Shown here piece by piece: positions 8,181-16,694 of a stretch of 40,586 bases of DNA. Below the pieces are notes generated by a model. That model had not been told where the DNA came from and searched no databases. It saw only the letters and a list, made by a program, of their open reading frames with translations. Source of the DNA: Bacteroidales bacterium (lineage in GTDB: Bacteria; Bacteroidota; Bacteroidia; Bacteroidales; VadinHA17). The position numbers and the translations under genes were made by a program. The stretch covers positions 1 to 40,586 of the forward strand of contig JAAZAP010000246.1 in the NCBI GenBank assembly GCA_012514255.1, in the 5' to 3' direction. Position 1 is the stretch's first letter; the number at the start of each line of letters is the position of its first letter.

Positions 8181-9260
8181 TCACTCTTTGCAGCTGCGGC
8201 TCTTCTCAAGGAGTTCAGCGAACGCTGCCTCCCTTTTCTTAATGTGATACGTGCCCGCTATTCTCTTCCGCGCTTTCATTCCCAGCTGAAGCCTGGTCTC
8301 AGGGTCTGACGTCAATATCTCCTGAAACCGTGTATAGAGGTAATCCCGGTCCGGACTGCCCAGAATAAATCCTGTCTCACCTATAATGGAAGGTATGGCC
8401 CCAACAGGTGAGCCCACCGGAATACAATGGCACAACATGGCTTCGCAGAGGGCATTGGGAAAGCCTTCCGAGACTGACAGCTGAAGTATAAACTGGCTCT
8501 CGCCAAGCAGGGAAATGAACTCTTCCTTTGGCATCAGGGTGCAGAGTCGCAGGTTTGCCGGTAATGGTGCTAATTGCGCGGCTACAGCTTCTGAGATGCC
8601 AACCAGGGTGAATGAACACTGGCTGAATCGCTTTGCGAGATCAATCATCAGGTCTACTCCTTTGACCCGGACACGTACCATATTTGTTACCGGAGCCAGA
8701 GCAATGAAACTGTCACTCTTCTTTGCTGAAGGATCACTGTTAAAGAATTCAGGGTCAAATCCGTTATGTATTACCTGGTAAGGAGTTTTAAGGTGCGGGA
8801 AAAAATATTTGAATCCCTGCTTTGGAAAGTCGGGTTTTTCAAGCCAGTGATAATCTGACTCCACCAGTGACTCATCAACAGGCAGGAGCCTGGTACAGAG
8901 ACTGAAAGACCATTTGATAAAGGCTCTCATTACCGGCTTGCGAAGGCTGCCATAGTCAAGTGATGGAAATGAGACGCAATCTGTTCCTCCTGGAATGATA
9001 TACACAGGTTTGCCTGTAATTTTCCCAAGCAGGGCAGGCAGAAATGACCAGTACCCTCCAAACATTACAAAAATTGCCCTGCATGAGAGGATATGCCTTG
9101 ACAGGAAGAGCAGTTGGATGATAAAATTTAATGGTGTCCTGTTCTTGTTGCTCCATGTGTGACCTGGTGTTACCACCTCGTAGTGCCGTGAAAGGAAGGC
9201 AATGTCTTTTTGAATGAATGTAGAATTGTCAGGGTATATATATAGTAGTTTTCCCTTCAT
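8181..9260 (-). CDS. GT-B glycosyltransferase (GT4-like)
   Basis: A 359-residue protein with the two-domain GT-B layout. The N-terminal half holds the acceptor side with FVMFGGYWSFLPALLGKITGKPVYIIPGGTD; the C-terminal half has the donor-binding features KGVDLMIDLAKRF and the SEGFPNALCEAM segment (about 265-276) containing the E-x7-E-type signature, then PVGSPVGAIPSIIGETGF. This fits retaining family GT4 enzymes that build lipopolysaccharide or exopolysaccharide at the cytoplasmic membrane. It begins ten bases after the methyltransferase stop, so the two are cotranscribed. Donor and acceptor cannot be assigned, and no other polysaccharide genes are in view. Confidence 0.88.
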   Translation of the reverse strand: MKGKLLYIYPDNSTFIQKDIAFLSRHYEVVTPGHTWSNKNRTPLNFIIQLLFLSRHILSCRAIFVMFGGYWSFLPALLGKITGKPVYIIPGGTDCVSFPSLDYGSLRKPVMRAFIKWSFSLCTRLLPVDESLVESDYHWLEKPDFPKQGFKYFFPHLKTPYQVIHNGFDPEFFNSDPSAKKSDSFIALAPVTNMVRVRVKGVDLMIDLAKRFSQCSFTLVGISEAVAAQLAPLPANLRLCTLMPKEEFISLLGESQFILQLSVSEGFPNALCEAMLCHCIPVGSPVGAIPSIIGETGFILGSPDRDYLYTRFQEILTSDPETRLQLGMKARKRIAGTYHIKKREAAFAELLEKSRSCKE

Positions 9261-9270
9261 CCGGTCCGGG

Positions 9271-9825
9271 TCACCGTGTTAGCCTGACTTCATAGTAAGC
9301 ATTGTACTCAAGGAAGAACCTGAGGATTGGCTTGAAGCCGGTGAGGTAGAAGTACCATGGTCTCCATGCCTTGTGTAGTTCCAGGCTGACGATGTCGAGG
9401 CCTGCACGCTCAAGCAGCAATCTCATCCTGTAATCATCAATCTCATGAAAATGTCCCCTGCACCAGAGAAGTTTGCCTCTGCGAGGCAGGATTATGAACA
9501 TCAGCGTGTTTTCAGTCATTACCTTCTTCAGTTCCAGCAGTGTATGAAGCGGGTTGAACTGATGTTCGATTGTATGGCTGTAAAGGATATAATCGTATTT
9601 AGTGTCATCATTCATGGTGAACACGTCCAGATCACCATCTGTGTTATCAATGTTTAACTTCAAATCCCCTTCCGCAAGTAATTCGGTCAATGGATTCTTT
9701 TGCCCCACATCCAGGATTCTGGAATGTGGCCTTACCTTACGCGTGACGTACTTTATGGTGGTGCCCATGGCATCCTCAAGCTGTGGTGTCACCTGGTATG
9801 GTGACTGGGCCAGTTCCGGTATCAT
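9271..9825 (-). CDS. SAM-dependent methyltransferase, type 11-like
   Basis: A 184-residue class I methyltransferase. ILDVGQKNPLTELL (about 37-50) is motif I, LNIDNTDGDLD supplies the acidic motif II region, and YDYILYSHTIEHQFNPL (about 78-94) is the motif IV/post region typical of Methyltransf_11 and Methyltransf_23. The C-terminal part (ERAGLDIVSLELHK) matches the family, but ends early, so it is somewhat short. It sits between thioredoxin and glycosyltransferase genes in the same direction, and the glycosyltransferase link suggests a sugar or lipid substrate. The exact substrate is unknown. Confidence 0.82.
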   Translation of the reverse strand: MIPELAQSPYQVTPQLEDAMGTTIKYVTRKVRPHSRILDVGQKNPLTELLAEGDLKLNIDNTDGDLDVFTMNDDTKYDYILYSHTIEHQFNPLHTLLELKKVMTENTLMFIILPRRGKLLWCRGHFHEIDDYRMRLLLERAGLDIVSLELHKAWRPWYFYLTGFKPILRFFLEYNAYYEVRLTR

Positions 9826-9878
9826 TTGTGCACTCGTTTTGATCTTGTCATATCAACTCACGCCCACAACGGGTGGAG

Positions 9879-10403
9879 TCATTGTTTCACCTTTGGGGCG
9901 AATGTTTTCATGAAGTCCTCGTAGCTCTGTTTCTGCCAGCTTGTGCCTGCGAAGTACTGCAGCATCGGCTCTATCTGGGCGGGGGTTTTGTAGCCGGAGA
10001 CAGGGGTGATCAGTTCGCTGTTTGCAGTTAAGAATACCACTGTAGGGTAACCCAGCTTGCCCTGAAGGAGGGCATATGCCAGCTGGTGGGTTCTCCCAAG
10101 GCTTCCGTCATTGACAAATTTCCTGCCCTGAAAAGTAACAGGCTCCTTTCCTTCCGCATCAAACTTGACTGCGTAATATTGGGTGTTAAGTATTTCGGCA
10201 ATAATGGGATGGGAAAATGTATCCTTGTCCAGTTTCTTGCACCATCCGCACCAGTCAGTATATGCATCTACGAAAATAGGTCTCGGACTGGTTTTGGCCA
10301 GCGCAACGGCCTCCTCAATGGAGTACCATTTCACGGCATTGCCCTGGGCAGTGGCAAATAGTGCAGAGGTGGCAAACAACAGTATAATTATCAGTTTCTT
10401 CAT
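9879..10403 (-). CDS. Periplasmic thioredoxin-fold protein with CGWC site
   Basis: A 174-residue exported thioredoxin-like protein. The signal peptide is MKKLIIILLFATSALFATAQ. The redox motif WCGWCKK (Cys52, Cys55) sits in a DUF255/thioredoxin_7-like setting (RPIFVDAYTDWCGWCKKLD), and LGYPTVVFL (about 116-124) supplies the cis-Pro loop. Expected to act as a disulfide reductase or isomerase in the periplasm. It has its own promoter (10452-10481) and heads a run with the methyltransferase 53 bases downstream, although a shared function is not evident. Confidence 0.9.
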   Translation of the reverse strand: MKKLIIILLFATSALFATAQGNAVKWYSIEEAVALAKTSPRPIFVDAYTDWCGWCKKLDKDTFSHPIIAEILNTQYYAVKFDAEGKEPVTFQGRKFVNDGSLGRTHQLAYALLQGKLGYPTVVFLTANSELITPVSGYKTPAQIEPMLQYFAGTSWQKQSYEDFMKTFAPKVKQ

Positions 10404-10451
10404 TTCACTCCTGGAAAATTATTTATCAAACTTAAAACAAAAACCGGTGCA

Positions 10452-10481
10452 CAAAATTAATCAATCAGTCCAATAACCAAA
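10452..10481 (-). promoter_or_regulatory. -33/-7 promoter of the thioredoxin-like gene
   Basis: On the minus strand TTTG (10481-10478), 18 bases of spacer and TAATTTTG (10459-10452) match both Bacteroidetes promoter elements. The start codon is 49 bases downstream. This is the most complete promoter in the window. Confidence 0.65.
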
Positions 10482-10585
10482 ATATTGCAACAAAGTTCAT
10501 ACTGATGTTTTTTGACTCTTTTATTGGAATGATTTTTTTATACATTTACGCACCATGTTATTCATTATAAACTCGAAATCTGAAA

Positions 10586-11983
10586 ATGGAAAAAATTAGA
10601 AAAACCCTTGCGGACTCGAAAACTGCAAGGTGGACTGCCCTGGCAGTTGTAGCGTTCACCATGTTATGTGGTTACTTCCTTACCGATGCCATGGCTCCTC
10701 TTAAACCTATGCTTGAGCAGCAACTGAAGTGGACCAGTGAAGAGTACGGACTATTCACCAGTGCATACGGATGGTTCAATGTGTTCCTGCTCATGCTTAT
10801 TATCGGAGGAATCATTCTTGACAAAATGGGCGTGAGGTTTACCGGGAAAATGGCGACAATACTTATGGTGGCAGGTACAGCTCTCAAGTACTGGGCTGTC
10901 TCTACGGATGTTTTTGCAGACCAGACATGGCATTTTCTCTTCTGGGATGCCAAGCCGCAGGTATTTATTGCAGGATTAGGCTATGCAATATTCGGGGTAG
11001 GTGTTGAAACTGCCGGAATCACCGTTTCAAAGATCATTGTAAAATGGTTCAAGGGCAAGGAGCTGGCCCTGGCGATGGGGCTTGAGATGGCCACTGCAAG
11101 GATGGGCACCGGGTTGGCGCTTGCAGGGTCGGCACCCCTGGCAAAGGCTCTCGGACATGTGTCGATGCCGATTCTCGTTGCGCTTATACTGTTGTGCATC
11201 GGCCTGATTGCCTTCTTCATCTACTGCGGAATGGACAAAAAGCTTGATGCCTCCATAGCTCTGTCAAAGGAGGGGCTGCCGCAGGAAGAGGAGGAGAGCT
11301 TCAAGCTTTCAGATATATTATTCATAATCAAGAACAGAGGATGGTGGTACATTGCCATACTGTGCGTTCTCTTCTATTCGGCTGTCTTCCCATTCCTTAA
11401 ATATGCTGCTGACCTTATGGTGAACAAGTTTGGAATGGACCCGGAAACCGCGGGACTGATACCTTCGGTTATGCCATTCGGCACCATCCTTCTCACGCCC
11501 CTTTTCGGAAACCTGTATGACCGCAAGGGCAAGGGTGCTACAATAATGATCATAGGTGCCCTTCTTCTGATCTTCGTGCATACAATGTTTTCAATTCCGG
11601 CTGTTGACAAACCATGGATGGCATTCTTCCTGATTGTCATATTAGGGATAGGTTTCTCGCTTGTTCCCTCAGCCATGTGGCCTTCAGTCCCCAAAATAAT
11701 TCCCTACCAGAAGCTTGGTACCGCATATGCCCTGATCTTCTGGGTTCAGAACTGGGGTCTCATGGGAGTGCCCTACCTTATAGGATGGGTTCTCGACAAA
11801 TACTGCAAAACAGGTACCCGTCTCATTGAAGGAGTGGAAGTGCCCAGTTATGACTACACGTTACCAATGATGATCTTTACTGCCTTCGGTGTCCTGGCAA
11901 TTGTGTTCGGTTTCCTGCTGAAAGCTGAGAACAAAAGGAAAGGCTATGGCCTCGAGATGCCCAATATTGCAGATAAACAATAA
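10586..11983 (+). CDS. MFS transporter, NarK/OFA-like
   Basis: A 465-residue transporter with about 12 membrane segments. The first half contains WTSEEYGLFTSAYGWFNVFLL followed by the loop GGIILDKMGVRFTGKMA, an MFS motif A variant; the second half repeats it as FGNLYDRKGKGATIMI. Family-level resemblance is to nitrate/nitrite or oxalate/formate type carriers, but that fold covers many substrates and none is assigned. It is followed after 13 bases by the PepD gene, so uptake of a peptide-related compound is a possible inference. The gene is divergent from the thioredoxin-like gene. Confidence 0.85.
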   Translation: MEKIRKTLADSKTARWTALAVVAFTMLCGYFLTDAMAPLKPMLEQQLKWTSEEYGLFTSAYGWFNVFLLMLIIGGIILDKMGVRFTGKMATILMVAGTALKYWAVSTDVFADQTWHFLFWDAKPQVFIAGLGYAIFGVGVETAGITVSKIIVKWFKGKELALAMGLEMATARMGTGLALAGSAPLAKALGHVSMPILVALILLCIGLIAFFIYCGMDKKLDASIALSKEGLPQEEEESFKLSDILFIIKNRGWWYIAILCVLFYSAVFPFLKYAADLMVNKFGMDPETAGLIPSVMPFGTILLTPLFGNLYDRKGKGATIMIIGALLLIFVHTMFSIPAVDKPWMAFFLIVILGIGFSLVPSAMWPSVPKIIPYQKLGTAYALIFWVQNWGLMGVPYLIGWVLDKYCKTGTRLIEGVEVPSYDYTLPMMIFTAFGVLAIVFGFLLKAENKRKGYGLEMPNIADKQ

Positions 11984-11996
11984 ATATCAGATAAAT

Positions 11997-13454
11997 ATGA
12001 GTGAGATTAAAAAACTTGAACCAAAGCTTCTGTGGCAGTATTTCTATGAAATAACACAGATACCACGTCCTTCCAAAAAGGAGTATAGGATGACGGAGTA
12101 TATGAAGAAGTTTGGCAACGATCATGGTCTTGAGACCATCGTTGACAAAACCGGCAATGTGGTCATCCGCAAGCCCGCATCCAAAGGCATGGAAAGCCGC
12201 AAGGGGATAATCCTTCAGGCTCACCTTGACATGGTGCCCCAGAAGAACTCAGACAAGAAGTTTGATTTCGAGAAGGATCCCATTGAGACATGGATTGATC
12301 AGGGATGGGTGAAGGCAAAAGGCACAACCCTGGGAGCTGATAACGGAATGGGAGTGGCTGCTGCCATGGCAGTCCTGACTGACCCCAAACTGGTGCATGG
12401 GCCTATTGAGGGACTCTTCACCATTGATGAAGAGACCGGTATGACAGGCGCCAAGAATCTAAAGAAGGGTATTCTGAAGGGAGAGATCCTTGTCAACATG
12501 GATTCTGAAGATGAGGGGGAACTCTATGTAGGATGTGCCGGCGGCATAGATGTGGGGGCCACCCGCAGCTATAAGCAGGAAAAGACTCCTGCGGGCGTAA
12601 CAGCCTATAAACTGAGCCTCAAGGGCCTCAGGGGAGGTCATTCAGGACTTGATATCCACCTCGGGAAGGCTAATGCCAATAAGCTGATGTTCAGGTTTTT
12701 CCAGCAGGCAGAGCATGATTTTGGAATACGTCTTGCCGATTATTCCGGCGGTGATTTGCGCAATGCAATACCCCGTGAAGCATTTGCAACCATTGTGGTT
12801 CCCACCATCAAGAAGGCACAGTTTGAAAAGTTCATGAAGGGGTATGAGAAGATGTACCGGGCGGAGTTCAAAGAAGTTGACCCGGACATCAAGCTGATAT
12901 TCAAGGTGGCTGAAGCACCTGCAAAGGTGATGAATGAGGCTGACCAGTTCCGTATCATCAGGGGCGTCTTCGTATGCCCGAACGGGGTACAGAGAATGAG
13001 TCCCAGCATGCCGGGAGCGGTAGAGACATCAAACAATCTGTCTATAGTGAGGATTGGGAATGGCAAATTTGAAGCTTTCTGCCTTACAAGAAGTTCTGTG
13101 GAGACAGCCAAAGAGGCAACAGCGTGGAAGATAGCTGCCGGATTTCATCTTGCAGGCTGCGAGGTGGAATTGTCAGGGAACTATCCCGGCTGGAAGCCCA
13201 ACATGGACAGCGCCATACTGGAGACCATGAAGACCACCTATAACAAGCTATACGGCAGGGTACCGGAGATAAAAGCCATTCATGCAGGACTGGAGTGTGG
13301 CATTATTATGGGCGTGTATCCGAAACTTGATGCTATCAGTTTCGGCCCGACGATCCGCTATCCGCACAGCCCGGATGAGAAAGTTGAGATTGAATCGGTA
13401 GGGAAATTCTGGAACTTCCTGGTTGCCACCCTGAAAAATGCTCCGAAAGCATAA
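11997..13454 (+). CDS. pepD: Aminoacyl-histidine dipeptidase (M20 family)
   Basis: A 485-residue cytosolic zinc metallopeptidase that cleaves Xaa-His and other dipeptides. M20 metal ligands are visible in order: HLDM (His76, catalytic Asp78), GADNGMG (Asp115), the Glu-Glu pair in IDEETG (145-146), Asp169 in NMDSEDEG, and a C-terminal His in FGPTIRYPHSPDE. The insert between the two halves (SLKGLRGGHSGLDIH) is the lid domain. An upstream frame extension overlaps the end of the transporter gene; the ATG at 11997 fits the MSEIKKLEPKLLWQYF family start. Length matches PepD. Confidence 0.95.
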   Translation: MSEIKKLEPKLLWQYFYEITQIPRPSKKEYRMTEYMKKFGNDHGLETIVDKTGNVVIRKPASKGMESRKGIILQAHLDMVPQKNSDKKFDFEKDPIETWIDQGWVKAKGTTLGADNGMGVAAAMAVLTDPKLVHGPIEGLFTIDEETGMTGAKNLKKGILKGEILVNMDSEDEGELYVGCAGGIDVGATRSYKQEKTPAGVTAYKLSLKGLRGGHSGLDIHLGKANANKLMFRFFQQAEHDFGIRLADYSGGDLRNAIPREAFATIVVPTIKKAQFEKFMKGYEKMYRAEFKEVDPDIKLIFKVAEAPAKVMNEADQFRIIRGVFVCPNGVQRMSPSMPGAVETSNNLSIVRIGNGKFEAFCLTRSSVETAKEATAWKIAAGFHLAGCEVELSGNYPGWKPNMDSAILETMKTTYNKLYGRVPEIKAIHAGLECGIIMGVYPKLDAISFGPTIRYPHSPDEKVEIESVGKFWNFLVATLKNAPKA

Positions 13455-13458
13455 ATGA

Positions 13459-13483
13459 GGTTTCTGAGCCGGTTCAGAAAACC
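13459..13483. terminator. Hairpin between convergent pepD and PhoD-like genes
   Basis: GGTTTCTGA (13459-13467) and TCAGAAAACC (13474-13483) form a stem with one bulged A and a short GC-rich loop, overlapping the stop codon of the phosphatase gene. No long T run follows on either strand, so it could be a bidirectional but weak terminator. Confidence 0.35.
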
Positions 13484-16146
13484 AATATGACAGGTTCACG
13501 TTGAGGGGATGTCCATGCCTGGATCCCCTCAATTTTTTTCCATAAATCCCGATCAGGGTCTCCTGCCTCAATGGTGTAAGCCCCGTAGGAGAAGACTCCC
13601 GGCTGATATCTGTTGCCTTTGATCCTGAGGTTATACACCAGCTCGCCATTGTATTCGCTGATGATTCTTATGACAGGATTATTGAGACCCTGTGTAACTA
13701 CCTCGGGAAGCCACCCGGTAATCTTTCGTCCGTAATTGTCAGCCTGCGAGATGGTCACCGGCCACCCGGGGAAGGGTTTATCTTTTGAGGGATCAGCATA
13801 TCCCGGCCAGTTGGCCATTTCAACTGTCCGGTCATTCCTGCTGAAGGTGATTAAGCTGTAGCCGGTTACAAGCTCATTCTGCCTTGTTGGCTCAACCATG
13901 CTCCTGTGCGGATTGGCAACTGCCAGGACCGTAATCCTGTTCCCGAATCCGTCCCTGAACTCGCCTGTATATTCCGGTGAGTTTTCAGCCCTGTTTCGTC
14001 CCGGTTCAGGGGGGAACCATCGTCGAGGGAAGATGTTACCCGTAGCGGGTGCAACAATGGCATAACCGGCATCATTCCAGTTGTCAGTACCGTAACGGAT
14101 TGTTGAAGGCAGGTGCTGATCACCGCAGATATGGAGTGCAAATGCCTTCCTTATTGTTTTTATGGCCCGGTCACGTTCGCTCTGCGGCCAGCCGTCCGAA
14201 TCGTAATCGGCAACTATCCTGTCTCCCCGGATATAGGTTCCCGAGTCAGGTATCTCCAGGAAGGGGACGATTGCGTCACTCGTCGCCGAGTCAGGAAGGG
14301 TTGCCAGACATGACCAGAGTGTCTGTGACAGCACGGCTTTCATCCATGTGCCTCCGGACCAGTCGCTGACCCATTCTTCAAGAAAGGCATGCTGTCGTTC
14401 ACCGAGGAGGGAAGATCCGGCGGTTTCAGACTGCCAGTCAGGCCTCCAGCGACTGTTCTGAGCCCATCCGTTGACTATCATGGCTTCAGGCAGGAGAGGT
14501 GCAGGGGCCGATTTGAACTTGCGGTCTTCCAATATGGCAAAACTGACTCCGCCTACATTACAGTCGGTAAAGTAAACAGATATTCCCTGTTCAGCAGGTG
14601 CAGGATCAGCAGGGTCGGGGAGGTGGCTGGTCTGTGTTTTCTGAACCATATTTACAAACCCTGGGTGCATGAGGTAACCGCCCGCATCCTGGGCGGCTGC
14701 TCCATTAAGTCCGGGAGGGGTGGGGCGGCCACCTGATCCCCAAAGATTGCCGTGGTACACGTCGTGGTCATCGGGAATGGTAACAGAGGGAATATTCAAT
14801 GTCAGGTCACGGTAGGTGAAGCACCACAGGTACCATTTATAGAGGTAGTCTTCCATCGCTCCCTTACCAAAGACGGCAGCTGTGGGTGAGGCCCCTTCAT
14901 AAACCTGATCTCCCGCAAAAAACAGGAGGTCAGGCTTTTGATTCTTCAGGTTGGCCGTCATGCGCGAATGGGGGTAGAGTATGTACCGGTCAAAGGGAAA
15001 ATAGCCGGCATCAATACCCATCCAGCGCGTCGGATCAGGCTTGATCACCTGCTCAATGCAGGATAGCGCAGCCACTTTAATTCTATCTTTCTCCACGGGA
15101 TCATGCCTTATTGTGCCGGCAAGGGTATTGATGGCCCTGTTTCCGAATTTGTAGCGGGCAACCAGGCGGTAGGGCCTGTCATGGCTGCCGGTAATCCCCT
15201 GCAGTCTGAAGCTGGCAGTATATGATGGTGTGTCAACGGCTGCCACAGACACTCTCTGCCATTTGTCCTCATCAGTAAAATACAGTTCAACTGAATCACA
15301 GAGATCTGCTGTCAAAGGCATCAGTTGTGCAGTCATCTTGAGTATGCCCCTGGAAAGGGTATATTGTGCCGTGACAATGGGTCCTGTATTTCTCTCCCTG
15401 AAGCTGTGAATGCGCGAGCCTCTTACCCGCCAGTGGTCGAAGGAGAAGGTGCTGCTGGCAAGGGTCTGCCTGCCATGGTGAGCAACCAGGGCTATATTGC
15501 CAGTCAGCCTCTCTGTGTCAATGGTAATGTCCTCTAGCTCTGATATGACCCGGCGGGTAACCGGATCCACCGCCATGGCATTAATCTTTGTCATGCCCTG
15601 GCCCTCTCTCTCGGCGGTGATTTTGATTATTGTCTCTGCCCAGTTCCTGTGGCCTCTTGTAGCATAGGCAGGGAACTCATTCTCCTTTTCCAGGTCACGC
15701 ATGAAGAGTTTGCCGTCACTGTCAATACCGATAAAAAGCCCGGCACCTTCTCCCCATGAATGAAAGATCAGGCTAGCCGACAGGTGATCAAGTGCCGGTC
15801 CTGCCCCGATGAGAATGCCTGCTGCTTCTTCACCGGCAATACCTGAGATCTTCTCTCGCCGTATGTTGACTATGGTCATCAGGTTACCTTCGCCCGGGGC
15901 TATCCTGCGGGTCATCAGATGAACCGTACGCAGAGGCTGACTGGCATTACATACAAGCCTGCCGTCACGTACCTCCCAGTCGGCCAGCCTGTTTGCCCAC
16001 AGGTCGGGTCCAATCCATCGGCTGTCGGGGTATTTTTCCCAGGCAGAAGAGTACCCGTTACCTGAAAAACGGGTACATGATGCAATAAGCAAAATGACTG
16101 CCACGGCAGCCATCGGTTTCAGGAAGAGGCTTCCATTCAGTGTCAT
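13474..16146 (-). CDS. PhoD-like metallophosphatase lipoprotein
   Basis: An 890-residue exported lipoprotein (lipobox LIASC, Cys24). The first roughly 250 residues form a beta-rich domain, and a second small beta domain precedes the catalytic part. PhoD-type phosphatase motifs are FFAGDQVYEG, IPDDHDVYHGNLWG and HICGDQHLPS, each supplying Asp/His metal ligands. This family uses Fe/Ca or Zn to hydrolyse phosphomonoesters or diesters. It starts seven bases after the biotin carrier gene, so it may be transcribed with the carboxylase genes, although it has no obvious link to that pathway. It is longer than typical PhoD enzymes because of the N-terminal extension. Substrate unknown. Confidence 0.88.
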   Translation of the reverse strand: MTLNGSLFLKPMAAVAVILLIASCTRFSGNGYSSAWEKYPDSRWIGPDLWANRLADWEVRDGRLVCNASQPLRTVHLMTRRIAPGEGNLMTIVNIRREKISGIAGEEAAGILIGAGPALDHLSASLIFHSWGEGAGLFIGIDSDGKLFMRDLEKENEFPAYATRGHRNWAETIIKITAEREGQGMTKINAMAVDPVTRRVISELEDITIDTERLTGNIALVAHHGRQTLASSTFSFDHWRVRGSRIHSFRERNTGPIVTAQYTLSRGILKMTAQLMPLTADLCDSVELYFTDEDKWQRVSVAAVDTPSYTASFRLQGITGSHDRPYRLVARYKFGNRAINTLAGTIRHDPVEKDRIKVAALSCIEQVIKPDPTRWMGIDAGYFPFDRYILYPHSRMTANLKNQKPDLLFFAGDQVYEGASPTAAVFGKGAMEDYLYKWYLWCFTYRDLTLNIPSVTIPDDHDVYHGNLWGSGGRPTPPGLNGAAAQDAGGYLMHPGFVNMVQKTQTSHLPDPADPAPAEQGISVYFTDCNVGGVSFAILEDRKFKSAPAPLLPEAMIVNGWAQNSRWRPDWQSETAGSSLLGERQHAFLEEWVSDWSGGTWMKAVLSQTLWSCLATLPDSATSDAIVPFLEIPDSGTYIRGDRIVADYDSDGWPQSERDRAIKTIRKAFALHICGDQHLPSTIRYGTDNWNDAGYAIVAPATGNIFPRRWFPPEPGRNRAENSPEYTGEFRDGFGNRITVLAVANPHRSMVEPTRQNELVTGYSLITFSRNDRTVEMANWPGYADPSKDKPFPGWPVTISQADNYGRKITGWLPEVVTQGLNNPVIRIISEYNGELVYNLRIKGNRYQPGVFSYGAYTIEAGDPDRDLWKKIEGIQAWTSPQREPVILVF

Positions 16147-16153
16147 GACAGAG

Positions 16154-16684
16154 CTATTTGACAGATATCTCTGCTAAGATATCATCTTTCATCACATTCT
16201 GACCCGCTTTTACCCCGATTCTGGTTATTGTGCCGCTAACCACCGATTGAATTTCATTCTGCATTTTCATGGCTTCCAGGATTACAAGTGCTTCTCCGCG
16301 AATCACTTCCGAACCTTCACGTACGATCACATCGGTGATCTTTCCGGGCATGGGTGCTCTAACCACAAGAGCGGTATTCTTCATGTTCCTGTTCCCGAGC
16401 ACTTTTTTACGCTGAAGCGATACAGGGGTCTCAATTGTAAAGGTGTGGCTTATGTCATTGAAGAGAATCTCGTACCTGTTCTGCCTGGTGCGAACTATCT
16501 CAACGGGGTAGCGTCTGTTTTTCCAGAGTACGTGAACACCGTACCTTTCATCTTCCCTCAGTTCCACCTTATAGTCTCTGCCATTCACCCTGATGATGTT
16601 CTTCAGCGGCAGGGTGAAAGCAAACTTGCGACCCTCATTGGGGAGGGCGTATAATTTCTTTATTACTGGTTTTTCAGGAGTCAT
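16154..16684 (-). CDS. Biotin carboxyl carrier protein of an acyl-CoA carboxylase
   Basis: A 176-residue biotin carrier. The C-terminal biotinyl domain covers about 108-176, with the conserved biotinylation motif EAMKM at 137-141 (Lys140) and VRAPMPGKITDVIV before it. The N-terminal hundred residues (IIRVNGRDYKVELRED...) form the family's small beta domain. It is downstream of the biotin carboxylase by ten bases. Together with the carboxylase and carboxyltransferase it forms a three-subunit enzyme that carboxylates propionyl-CoA or acetyl-CoA. No membrane decarboxylase subunits are nearby, so a sodium-pump role is not supported. Confidence 0.92.
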   Translation of the reverse strand: MTPEKPVIKKLYALPNEGRKFAFTLPLKNIIRVNGRDYKVELREDERYGVHVLWKNRRYPVEIVRTRQNRYEILFNDISHTFTIETPVSLQRKKVLGNRNMKNTALVVRAPMPGKITDVIVREGSEVIRGEALVILEAMKMQNEIQSVVSGTITRIGVKAGQNVMKDDILAEISVK

Positions 16685-16694
16685 GGGTCACGTT

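Noticed and set aside
10541..10548. Promoter -7 box TACATTTA before the MFS gene at 10586
   Set aside because: One mismatch to TAnnTTTG and no -33 element at proper spacing; too weak to list.
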